From CAZOWM01 sp964583615 (GTDB lineage Bacteria > Spirochaetota > B62-G9 > DRHN01), in NCBI GenBank assembly GCA_964583615.1, contig CAZOWM010000023.1, positions 1 through 52,568 on the forward strand: a stretch of 52,568 nt of DNA, in the 5' to 3' direction. Below are positions 27,369-34,687 of the stretch, one piece after another; position 1 is the first letter of the stretch; each line of letters opens with the position of its first letter. The translations under genes and the position numbers were made by a program. Under the pieces are notes generated by a model. That model saw nothing but the letters and a program-made list of their open reading frames with translations. It searched no databases and was not told where the DNA came from.

Positions 27369-28745
27369 TTAATATTTGTACAGCTCTATCCCGTAATCGT
27401 CCTTTATTTCCTTTATCAACTCGGTATAGAGTTTTTCAAAATGAGGCTTCGGTTTGAAATAATCAAGATCGTAGCACTCCTCGATTGTCTCTCCGTGGGG
27501 CGGATGGGGGATCTGATCGATATATTTCGGAAGGATCTTTTCAATGAGCTGGTTTGCCTCTTTTCTTGTGAGTCCCTTGCACGCATGCCCGAGCTGGCAG
27601 GTGAACTCCATGTCGACAGGGGTGCAGCCGTTGGTAATTCTTGCCTTTCCGGGGTGAACGTCCTCGATACCGGACCCAGATGCAATGAGCATCAGCAGAC
27701 AGGCCAGTGCCTCATAGAAGTACATCTTTGTTGCCGCGCCCGCTGCGGCATAAAGAAGCGTGTAATAGGGCACTCTCATATTTCGCGCTATTGCTTGCGT
27801 GCTCAGAGATGTCGCCCAGAGCACTTCGGGAACAGATGAGCACACATGGGTCATATGAATCGGATAGATGAGATGATAAGTTGCGCGGATAACGAGTATT
27901 CCGTGAATACTGTACGCTGTGTTGACAATCGCAAGTCCTTCAGGCCCGCCGGCATACCCGCCGAGAAGAGGGCCCGCCTCCTGACCGATATTCGCACCCC
28001 ACGCAGTGAGGTACGCGCTCTGATTCAACGACGAGTAGTCCGTCTTCAATTCGGCAAAAGGCGCAACGAGCCAACCGTCTGAGGGACGTGCCCCGAACTG
28101 TGGAGCTGACGCCGCAATGGAAGCAACTCCTGATGCGCATGATGACACGTGATCGATGATCCCGAGGCCCGGCCGGCCGGCCCTTCTGCATCCTTCACGC
28201 CCATACTGCATCGCTCTGATTCCTGCAAAAATCTCCGTTGGCGCTCCTGCGGCAGTACGGATATGGCCGAGTGTATTGATAATCGGTATACTGATCGTTT
28301 TTGCCTTGCTGATTCTGGCATAGGACTCAACAAGCCTGAGGGCGACCTCTTCGGTTGTGTTGGTCCCGGATCCGACATGGCAGTGTGCAAGCTCGTCGGA
28401 GTCGGGAAGCCGTCCCTTCATCACGCACCGGTCGGGGCCTTCACCGAAATATGCTTCTTTTGGTGCATCTTCCACAGCTTCGAGGATTTCCTGTTTCGTG
28501 AATTTGATGACCCTTTCCGTATCAGTAATGTATGTACCAACTTCAGAATAAAAATCAACTGCAGCTTCAAAGACTCTGTCAGCAAGGCTGTCATCCATGT
28601 TGACTGCAGTCTTCTTATCCCATTTGATATCGTAGTTCTTCAGCACTTTTCGAAGTGCGGGAATAAATACTTTTACATCAAAATCTTTCTGTATCATCAT
28701 CTGACCGCTTGCAGCCCTGTCCAGTACATCTATGAAGTTTACCAT
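27369..28745 (-). CDS. MtmB-family methyltransferase without pyrrolysine (copy 1)
   Basis: A 458-residue homologue of monomethylamine:corrinoid methyltransferase MtmB, the same length as methanogen MtmB. Family marks seen: VGTYITDTERVIKFTKQEIL, REGCRRAGRPGLGI, LLGGYAGGPEG, GLTRKEANQLIEKILPKY and ECYDLDYFKPKPHF. In methanogen MtmB an amber-encoded pyrrolysine follows the AGRPGMGV strand; here the aligned residue is isoleucine 197 (ATC at 28157-28155) and the frame is open throughout. By analogy with non-pyrrolysine MttB proteins that demethylate quaternary amines, it may use another methylated substrate. The cognate corrinoid gene lies 2 bases upstream. Confidence 0.85.
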   Translation of the reverse strand: MVNFIDVLDRAASGQMMIQKDFDVKVFIPALRKVLKNYDIKWDKKTAVNMDDSLADRVFEAAVDFYSEVGTYITDTERVIKFTKQEILEAVEDAPKEAYFGEGPDRCVMKGRLPDSDELAHCHVGSGTNTTEEVALRLVESYARISKAKTISIPIINTLGHIRTAAGAPTEIFAGIRAMQYGREGCRRAGRPGLGIIDHVSSCASGVASIAASAPQFGARPSDGWLVAPFAELKTDYSSLNQSAYLTAWGANIGQEAGPLLGGYAGGPEGLAIVNTAYSIHGILVIRATYHLIYPIHMTHVCSSVPEVLWATSLSTQAIARNMRVPYYTLLYAAAGAATKMYFYEALACLLMLIASGSGIEDVHPGKARITNGCTPVDMEFTCQLGHACKGLTRKEANQLIEKILPKYIDQIPHPPHGETIEECYDLDYFKPKPHFEKLYTELIKEIKDDYGIELYKY

Positions 28746-28747
28746 GG

Positions 28748-29410
28748 TTATTTCCCTCCCTTCTTGCCTTCGATGAGTCGTTCTGCAATTTCTACTGCTC
28801 CCACTGCAGAGTCACTCGTTCCATCTGCACCAATCTGTTCGGCCCATTCCGGGTCTACTGGTCCTCCGCCGACGAGAACGATATATTTGTCCCTCAAACC
28901 CTTTTCTCTGAGGTAATCGACTACATCCTTCTGGTATGTCATGGTCGTTGTCATGAGAGAGGACATGGCAATGATATCGGCATTTTTTGCTTCAGCCTGT
29001 TCGACAAATTTCGTGGGCGCCACATTTGCACCGAGGTCTATCACCTCGAAGCCGTGCGTCTTCATCAGCGTGATAACGATGTTTTTTCCTATCTCGTGGA
29101 CATCTGTGAGCACGGTGCCGAATACGACAGTTCCTGTTTTTTCTACCGTTTTTCCCTCAGCCATGAGCTTAGGTTCAATGATTTTCATGCCTTCTTGAAA
29201 AGCTTCTGTGGACATGAGCATTTCAGGCAGAAAAATATCACCCGCACCGAACGCATCTCCTACCTGTTTCAAACCGGGCATCATGCCTTTCTGAATGATT
29301 TCCAGTGGATCAGACCCGTCTATTATGCTTTTAATCTCTTCAACGAGCGCATCACCGTCGCCATCAACGACAGCCTCGGAAATCTTGTTGAATGCCTCCT
29401 GTGTAGCCAT
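28748..29410 (-). CDS. MtmC-type corrinoid protein (copy 1)
   Basis: A 220-residue B12-binding methyl carrier. An N-terminal helical cap (FNKISEAVVDGDGDALVEEI, GMMPGLKQVGDAFGAGDIFL) is followed by a Rossmann-like cobalamin domain with the DxHxxG motif DVHEIGKN supplying the lower-ligand histidine, an SxL-type MSSLMTTT and VGGGP. In methylamine and methanol systems such proteins accept the methyl group from the partner methyltransferase as methyl-Co(III). The stop is 2 bases before the methyltransferase start, so the two are expressed together. A strong promoter candidate lies just upstream (29467-29495). Confidence 0.92.
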   Translation of the reverse strand: MATQEAFNKISEAVVDGDGDALVEEIKSIIDGSDPLEIIQKGMMPGLKQVGDAFGAGDIFLPEMLMSTEAFQEGMKIIEPKLMAEGKTVEKTGTVVFGTVLTDVHEIGKNIVITLMKTHGFEVIDLGANVAPTKFVEQAEAKNADIIAMSSLMTTTMTYQKDVVDYLREKGLRDKYIVLVGGGPVDPEWAEQIGADGTSDSAVGAVEIAERLIEGKKGGK

Positions 29411-29466
29411 TGCACAGCCTCCCTCTTTACGGTATTATTAAATCGTCGATGATATATTTTGCACGC

Positions 29467-29495
29467 AATATAGCTCTCGGTAAAATCTTTGTCAA
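29467..29495 (-). promoter_or_regulatory. Sigma-70-type promoter of the first corrinoid/methyltransferase operon
   Basis: On the minus strand: TTGACA (29495-29490), 17-base spacer, TATATT (29472-29467); the start codon is about 57 bases downstream of the -10 box. A small inverted repeat, AATATA (29499-29504) and TATATT (29509-29514) with loop agga, lies directly upstream of the -35 box and could be an operator half or the end of the kinase transcript. Confidence 0.7.
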
Positions 29496-29530
29496 GCCAA
29501 TATAAGGATATATTCCGACTTCACCTCACC

Positions 29531-30427
29531 TTAGACGGTCTCGATCCACGTCTCGAAATCTTTGTCATTTATATTTTTTCTCAGCCTTTCGAACCGTGCG
29601 CTTCCATATACATGAAAATCGAAGTCTATCTTTGATATTTTCGACTGGATCATCGCCCAAACTCCCCACCAGATATCGGAAATGATCTTATAAAGGAGCA
29701 TCCTGTACAGCCGTCTTTTGTCCACTTTTCCGCAGTATTCCTCGATGATGAGCTCCTCCTGATCCCGTGTGAACGGATGTTCAACTGCAAAGTCTCCCAG
29801 ATCAAAGTACGGATCGCCCATTCCTCCGTACTCCCAGTCTATAATCCATATTTTTTTTCCATCATCGAGAAAGTTTTCCGAGAGATAGTCGTTATGGCAT
29901 GCCACTGCAACGGGGCCGTCTCTCCGCATGGCCCGTTCGATTCTCTCAGCTATTCCGAACATCCATTCAAAGTCATCCGGCAAGGTCGCACCGAATTGTT
30001 TCACATAGTGCAGATAATTCCTGACAGTCGCAAAGGGGTCAAAAGTGCTTCTGAACACTACTTTTTCATGCAGTTCATGTATACTGTGGACAATTCTTTT
30101 GATCAGATTGTCGTCATCTGCGATTAGTGACGTCGTGAGTGTGGTCCCGTGAATGAACTGAACGATGGAAACGTTCTCGGGCTTCAGATGATGAATAACT
30201 TTCGGCGCAATCCCGGCATTTCCAGCCTGAATCGAGCAGTCCAGCTCGTTTTCCCGGCTGATGAATATTTCTGTTCCTGCTCCCGGTATTCTCACCACAT
30301 ACTCTTCTTCTCCTGTGTGAACCGTGTAGTTGTGATTTGTGATCCCGCCGCCGAGGGGTTCGTACCACAGTTCTTTTTCCTTCCAGCCTGGAATTCTTTC
30401 AATTACCTCTTCGATGGATATTGTCAT
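29531..30427 (-). CDS. Choline/ethanolamine-kinase-like phosphotransferase
   Basis: A 298-residue protein of the aminoglycoside phosphotransferase/choline kinase fold. Seen: LGGGITNHNYTVHTGEEEYV (glycine-rich nucleotide site), YVVRIPGAG with the fold's lysine/arginine position held by arginine, the catalytic Brenner-type loop CHNDYLSENFL and the metal-binding IIDWEYGGMGDPYFDLGDFA. Family members phosphorylate choline, ethanolamine, thiamine or related small alcohols; the substrate here is unknown. The ATG at 30427, preceded by GAGGGGAG, is preferred over upstream ATG/GTG codons that would overlap its promoter. Its place between two methylamine-type methyltransferase operons suggests a methylated amino-alcohol, but this is inference. 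Confidence 0.82.
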   Translation of the reverse strand: MTISIEEVIERIPGWKEKELWYEPLGGGITNHNYTVHTGEEEYVVRIPGAGTEIFISRENELDCSIQAGNAGIAPKVIHHLKPENVSIVQFIHGTTLTTSLIADDDNLIKRIVHSIHELHEKVVFRSTFDPFATVRNYLHYVKQFGATLPDDFEWMFGIAERIERAMRRDGPVAVACHNDYLSENFLDDGKKIWIIDWEYGGMGDPYFDLGDFAVEHPFTRDQEELIIEEYCGKVDKRRLYRMLLYKIISDIWWGVWAMIQSKISKIDFDFHVYGSARFERLRKNINDKDFETWIETV

Positions 30428-30455
30428 TCGTCTCCCCTCGAGGGTCCTGATTTTC

Positions 30456-30484
30456 TTATTAGCAATTTTTAAAGGTTTTGTCAA
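30456..30484 (-). promoter_or_regulatory. Promoter of the phosphotransferase gene
   Basis: On the minus strand: TTGACA (30484-30479), 17-base spacer, TAATAA (30461-30456), predicting transcription start near 30449, about 20 bases before the ATG at 30427. The -35 box is inside the palindrome at 30477-30500. Confidence 0.65.
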
Positions 30485-30500
30485 TAAATATATTGACAAA
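30477..30500. promoter_or_regulatory. Perfect palindrome spanning two divergent -35 boxes (putative operator)
   Basis: tttgtcaat (30477-30485), six-base spacer, attgacaaa (30492-30500): arms of nine bases with no mismatch. Each arm contains one TTGACA, one for each strand, so a dimeric regulator bound here would control the kinase gene (-) and the second corrinoid/methyltransferase operon (+) together. No regulator gene lies beside it. Confidence 0.7.
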
Positions 30501-30520
30501 GATTTATCTATTTATAATAT
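30493..30520 (+). promoter_or_regulatory. Promoter of the second corrinoid/methyltransferase operon
   Basis: TTGACA (30493-30498), 16-base spacer, TAATAT (30515-30520); start expected near 30527, upstream of the GAGGAGG ribosome site at 30546-30552 and the ATG at 30559. Confidence 0.65.
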
Positions 30521-30558
30521 GTAATACTGAGAATAAAGACCACGTGAGGAGGTGTAGA

Positions 30559-31221
30559 ATGCATGAAGAGGAAATTCTCGAAAAACTCAAGGATTCCATT
30601 CTTCAATTTGATGAAGAAGGGGCGTCTGAACTATCTAAGGAAGCCGTTGCTGCTGGGATCGACCCTCTGAAAGCGGTTGATGATGGTCTGGTAAAGGGAC
30701 TCGACATAATCGGAGAAAAGTATGAGAACGACGAAATATTTCTTCCAGAGCTGATGATGGCTGCCAATACATTTCAGACAGCGATGCAGGTTCTCGAACC
30801 AAAGATAATGGAAATGGGAAAGGAGCGTACGAAGAAAGGAATCGTTGTGTTTGGTACGGTCAAGGGGGACATCCACAAAATAGGAAAAGACATTGTCACT
30901 TTGCTGCTGAAAACATCAGGGTTCGAAGTGAACGATCTCGGTGAAGATGTCGACCTCTTCACGTTTATTGAAACAGCAAAAAAGGTAAATGCAGATGCCA
31001 TCGGTTTATCTGCTCTCCTCACATCCACTCTTTCCGGGCAGAAAGACGTCATCGATACTTTGACGCAGGATGGGATTCGAGAAAAATTTATCGTCATGGT
31101 CGGCGGAGGAGCAACCACACCTGAATGGGCGGAGACAATCGGTGCCGACCTTTATGCGGAAAATGCGCAGGTCGCAGTGAGAAAGCTCACACAGATGTTG
31201 AAGAACAGGCGAAAAAAATAA
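30559..31221 (+). CDS. MtmC-type corrinoid protein (copy 2)
   Basis: A 220-residue cobalamin methyl carrier, paralogous to the copy at 28748-29410. It has the helical cap (FLPELMMAANTFQTAMQVLE), the cobalt-ligand motif GDIHKIGKD, LSALLTSTLS and VGGGATTPEWAE. The ATG at 30559 with a perfect GAGGAGG site is clearly the start; the open frame extends upstream to 30478 only through promoter sequence. The partner methyltransferase starts 12 bases after the stop. Confidence 0.93.
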   Translation: MHEEEILEKLKDSILQFDEEGASELSKEAVAAGIDPLKAVDDGLVKGLDIIGEKYENDEIFLPELMMAANTFQTAMQVLEPKIMEMGKERTKKGIVVFGTVKGDIHKIGKDIVTLLLKTSGFEVNDLGEDVDLFTFIETAKKVNADAIGLSALLTSTLSGQKDVIDTLTQDGIREKFIVMVGGGATTPEWAETIGADLYAENAQVAVRKLTQMLKNRRKK

Positions 31222-31232
31222 AGGAGGATACT

Positions 31233-32615
31233 ATGTTGAGTTTCTATGAAGTCATAGATAGAGCTGTAACCGGCCAACTCATGTCCGACCAGGATTTTTA
31301 TCTCAAACATTATGTTCCCAAACTGCAGAAGGTTATTCAGAAGTACAAGATAAAGTACAATCCTGACACCCCTCTCCCCTCTGATGATGCACTTGCAGAT
31401 ACCGTTTTCGATGCAGCAGTTGAGTTCTTTTCTGAAGCGGGCGCGTACTGCCCCGATACATCGCGTGTTCTTCGTTTTTCGAAAGAGGAGATACTTCAGG
31501 CTGCGCGAGAAGCACCGCCCGAAGCGACGTTCGGCGAGGGCCCGGATCGCATGGTAATGAAATCACGGAAACCTGATGATCATTCCGAACCATGGTACCA
31601 TCTCGGCGGCGGTATCTACACCACATCCGAAGAAATCTTCATGAGTGTCATCGAAGGGCTCGCAAATATACGGAAAGCCAATTCGCTTTCAATTCCAACT
31701 TCTATCAGGATCAAAGGAAAGGACGCACGAGTTCGCTCTCCTCAGGAAGTGCTTGCAACGATTAAGTCAGTAACCATGGCACGTGAAGCGTGCAGAAGGG
31801 CCGGCCGGCCCGGTCTTCCAATCCTCAACGGTATCTCGACTGCAACAGGACCGATATCGATGTTTGCCGCTTCACATCCGCAATTCGGCCTCAGACCTTC
31901 AGATGGATTTCTTGTTGATTCCCTTGCGGAAATGGTCGTTGATTTCGAAGCACTGGACAAGGTCGCGTTTTACACGAGCATCGGCGCGAACATCGGTTCC
32001 ACATCCACTCCGCTTTACGGAGGCTATAACGGCGGATCTGAAGGAAACCTCATTGCGACTGTTGTGTACAACCTTCTCGGTATTCTCGTGTTCAGGGGTA
32101 CCTACCACTACAACGCACCGCTTCACACAAAGCTCCGTGTTTCCTCCACACGTCCTCTCCTTTGGATTATCGCGGTCGCAAATCAGGCGCTCCACAGAAA
32201 CGCCCCCTATCCGACTGTGAACCTTCCGTATCTCGGCGGCGGCCCGGGCACTGACTGCTACTATTACGAGATGGCAGCCTATCATGCCTGTGTGGTGACT
32301 TCAGGTGGAAATATTCTTTCTGGACACCCCTCTGTTGCTGTTGAACCGGACACATTGATACCGCTTGATCATGTGCTCAACGTCGAAGCCGCAGAGGCTG
32401 CATCAGCGCTTACACGAAAAGAGGCAAATCCGGTTGTTCTGAAATTCCTCGAGAAATATGAAAGCCAGCTCAAAGATCCGCCGAAAGGCTACACTTATCA
32501 GCAGTGTTACGACGTTGAGAGCGGGGCGCTCATCAACAAAGAATACGTAAAAAACGCGGACAGAATACGCGCCGCACTCAAAGAGTGCGGCCTGCCTGTT
32601 GAAAAAAGCGCCTGA
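31233..32615 (+). CDS. MtmB-family methyltransferase without pyrrolysine (copy 2)
   Basis: A 460-residue paralogue of the gene at 27369-28745. Seen: EAGAYCPDTSRVLRFSKEEI, REACRRAGRPGLPILNG, PLYGGYNGGSEGN, SALTRKEANPVVLKFLEKY and QQCYDVESGALINKEY; the last block closely resembles the C-terminus of methanogen MtmB. The residue aligned with pyrrolysine is leucine 198 (CTC at 31824-31826). The ATG at 31233 follows AAGGAGG at ideal spacing; an upstream in-frame start at 31125 would lie inside the corrinoid gene and is rejected. The two copies differ throughout, including around the active-site loop, so they may handle different substrates. Confidence 0.85.
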   Translation: MLSFYEVIDRAVTGQLMSDQDFYLKHYVPKLQKVIQKYKIKYNPDTPLPSDDALADTVFDAAVEFFSEAGAYCPDTSRVLRFSKEEILQAAREAPPEATFGEGPDRMVMKSRKPDDHSEPWYHLGGGIYTTSEEIFMSVIEGLANIRKANSLSIPTSIRIKGKDARVRSPQEVLATIKSVTMAREACRRAGRPGLPILNGISTATGPISMFAASHPQFGLRPSDGFLVDSLAEMVVDFEALDKVAFYTSIGANIGSTSTPLYGGYNGGSEGNLIATVVYNLLGILVFRGTYHYNAPLHTKLRVSSTRPLLWIIAVANQALHRNAPYPTVNLPYLGGGPGTDCYYYEMAAYHACVVTSGGNILSGHPSVAVEPDTLIPLDHVLNVEAAEAASALTRKEANPVVLKFLEKYESQLKDPPKGYTYQQCYDVESGALINKEYVKNADRIRAALKECGLPVEKSA

Positions 32616-32627
32616 GTCCATGTTTTA

Positions 32628-32656
32628 TTGCATTCCTGAAGAAAATCATGTACTAT
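32628..32656 (+). promoter_or_regulatory. Possible promoter of the BioD/DRTGG ATPase gene
   Basis: TTGCAT (32628-32633), 17-base spacer, TACTAT (32651-32656), 13 bases after the methyltransferase stop. The boxes are imperfect, so read-through from the upstream operon is equally possible. Confidence 0.35.
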
Positions 32657-32693
32657 TACCTGTGGTGATTATATGTTCAAGAGGGACAACCCT

Positions 32694-33803
32694 ATGAGAG
32701 TCTATGTAGCCGCAACCCGACAGAACGACGGAAAGACCATCACAGCTCTCGGTTTGCTCAGTGCGATCGGTGAATATTTTCACAAGGTTGGGTATATCAA
32801 GCCCGTTGGGCAGCAGGTCACGTTGATTGATGGTGAAAACATCGATAAAGACGCAAACCTGATGAACGAAGTGTTCGAGATCGGTACCCACCTTCCGGAC
32901 ATGAGTCCTGTTGCAATCCCCAGGGGATTTACCGAAAAATATATACTCAATGGAAAGCCTGAAAAACTGCGAAGAAAGATACAGCAGTCCTATCTGAGGG
33001 CGAGTCACGGAAAAGAGTTCATGGTAATCGAGGGAACCGGGCATGCGGGGGTCGGTTCGGTCATCGATCTCTCCAATGCGGACGTTGCAAAGCTTTTGCA
33101 CGCTCCTGTTGTGCTCGTGACGTGCGGGGGAATCGGGAAGCCGATAGATGAGGTGATGCTGAACAAAGCGCTCTTTGACAAAGCAGGCGCAAATTTGATA
33201 GGAGTTGTCGTGAACAAGGTTATTCCTGAAAAATACGAAAAGATCAATACTCTCGTCAGGCAAGGTTTTCAGAAACAGGGCATTCACACACTCGGCGTCG
33301 TGCCTTTCAATCCGGTTCTCTCGAGCCCCACTATCAAGCAGCTTCTTGAAGACATAAAAGGAGAGCTTCTCTGCGGAGAAAAGGGGCTTGACCAGACGGT
33401 GAGCAAGATCCTCGTGGGTGCGATGCCCGCACACTCAGCGCTCGATTTTTTTCACGGCGACGAGCTTCTCATTACACCGGGAAACAGGGAGGACATGATC
33501 CTTGCTGCAATGAGCGGGTGTGTAATGGGTGTTTCAAAGGCCTACTGTGTAAAGGGAATCATTCTCACGGGTGGCATTCTTCCCAACAAGACAATTCTCA
33601 AGCTCGTGAGTGCAACCAATATTCCATTCATCTTCGTTCAAAGCAACACGTATGAAACCGCTCAGAAACTTAACAACCTCATCGTGAAGGTCCGCCCGGA
33701 AGATACCAAGAAGATAAAGGAAGCAACAAAGCTCATAAAGGAACACGTTGACATTGAGTATATCATCGATTCAGTGAAAAAGTTCACTAAGGTGAAGATA
33801 TAA
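32694..33803 (+). CDS. BioD-like ATPase with DRTGG domain (Pta N-terminal-like)
   Basis: A 369-residue protein with an N-terminal dethiobiotin-synthetase-like P-loop domain (VYVAATRQNDGKTITALGLL, MVIEGTGHAGVGSVIDLSNA, VLVTCGGIGKPIDEVMLNKA) and a C-terminal DRTGG domain (LLITPGNREDMILAAMSG, VKGIILTGGILPNKTIL). The same two domains form the N-terminal half of long phosphotransacetylases, where they regulate acetyl-phosphate formation; the catalytic PTA domain is absent here. In an acetyl-CoA-forming gene region a regulatory or ligase-type role is conceivable, but unproven. ATG 32694, with GAGGG upstream, is preferred; ATG 32673 would add seven residues. Confidence 0.78.
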   Translation: MRVYVAATRQNDGKTITALGLLSAIGEYFHKVGYIKPVGQQVTLIDGENIDKDANLMNEVFEIGTHLPDMSPVAIPRGFTEKYILNGKPEKLRRKIQQSYLRASHGKEFMVIEGTGHAGVGSVIDLSNADVAKLLHAPVVLVTCGGIGKPIDEVMLNKALFDKAGANLIGVVVNKVIPEKYEKINTLVRQGFQKQGIHTLGVVPFNPVLSSPTIKQLLEDIKGELLCGEKGLDQTVSKILVGAMPAHSALDFFHGDELLITPGNREDMILAAMSGCVMGVSKAYCVKGIILTGGILPNKTILKLVSATNIPFIFVQSNTYETAQKLNNLIVKVRPEDTKKIKEATKLIKEHVDIEYIIDSVKKFTKVKI

Positions 33804-33836
33804 CCTTTCGACTTTTTCAGGTACGTTACATACAGT

Positions 33837-34637
33837 TCAGGCGCTTCTCTTTGGGATAAGATGTGTTATGGGAGAAAGCACACTTCTCTGAATCTTCACT
33901 GCCTGATGTATTATGGAGTCCTGAAACTCCCTATCCACTTCCGTGCTCGCCGTGCACGGATAGCTGCTCAACATCGTATCGATTACCATAACGAGGTCTT
34001 CGTCGAGGCTCTTTCCGGTCAATCCACGGGCTGTATAGTACGTCGCGCCGCAGGGTGCGCTGCATTCCACCCGTGCGTACCGGATCGAGTTACCTTCTAT
34101 ATGGATGTTCAGCCTGGGTTTCCCCACTCGAAAATAATTCCTGAATTCCCGAAGAATTCCCGAAGAAGGGGAAAACGAGCAAAACGGCTTCGGAAAAGCG
34201 ACTTCAATATTTTTTTCCGCGCACTTGTCTGTTATTGTTTTCTTTGCATACGGTGAAATCCACCCGGGTGCTTCTGAAGGTATAATGATGCCCCGGGAGA
34301 CCTGAAACCGTTCGATAAAGGAAAGCAGTATCTCCTCATGAACAGAAATCGCGACGAGCACATCGTGGGGAGGGACATCACTCGGGATGTAGCTTTCAGG
34401 ATCGTCGATCATGACAGGAAGACGTGCGGGAAACGATACGACCCCCGCGATGTCATGTGAGAAATCGAGCTGATACCCCTCCCTACACGCAATGCAGTCT
34501 TTTCCGCATGCAGTACAAAAGCCGGATGCATTTGTAATGTGGCTAATGAACCGGTCAGCATATGCCGTGTTCATTGACACGGTGTACTCACCGGGCGGCG
34601 GCTGGTTTTCAATGCTTCTCAGAATAAGCACGTTCAT
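33837..34637 (-). CDS. DUF166 family protein
   Basis: A 266-residue protein with the cysteine-rich FCTACGKDCIACREGY near residue 40 and the family's C-terminal SAPCGATYYTARGLTG with a later SYPCTAST. These blocks mark DUF166, a family of unknown function known from methanogenic archaea and anaerobes and sometimes labelled thymidylate-synthase-like. The conserved cysteines (C41, C44, C48, C51 region) suggest a metal or iron-sulfur site. It is the last gene of the Wood-Ljungdahl string, 50 bases after acsE, with a GAGAAGGG site before its ATG. A maturation or corrinoid-related role would fit the context but is only a guess. Confidence 0.78.
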   Translation of the reverse strand: MNVLILRSIENQPPPGEYTVSMNTAYADRFISHITNASGFCTACGKDCIACREGYQLDFSHDIAGVVSFPARLPVMIDDPESYIPSDVPPHDVLVAISVHEEILLSFIERFQVSRGIIIPSEAPGWISPYAKKTITDKCAEKNIEVAFPKPFCSFSPSSGILREFRNYFRVGKPRLNIHIEGNSIRYARVECSAPCGATYYTARGLTGKSLDEDLVMVIDTMLSSYPCTASTEVDREFQDSIIHQAVKIQRSVLSPITHLIPKRSA

Positions 34638-34687
34638 GGTGCGCCCTTCTCATGTGTCTCAATCGCGCCCCTCTGTCGCCCTCCGCT

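Noticed and set aside
28149..28916. A 255-residue open frame on the + strand opposite the first methyltransferase and corrinoid genes
   Set aside because: It is antisense to two clear genes with family motifs, has no ribosome site and no recognisable domain.
29411..30558. Cobalamin riboswitches before the corrinoid-protein genes
   Set aside because: The gaps are short, contain ordinary promoters and lack a B12 box.
31125..31232. Longer N-terminus of the second methyltransferase
   Set aside because: It would overlap the corrinoid gene; the ATG at 31233 has an ideal ribosome site and matches the paralogue's start.
27369..32615. Amber read-through (pyrrolysine) in the MtmB-like genes
   Set aside because: Both frames are continuous and the aligned codons are ATC and CTC, not TAG.
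32646..33434. A 262-residue open frame on the - strand opposite the BioD/DRTGG gene
   Set aside because: It mirrors the codon pattern of the real gene and shows no protein-like motif.
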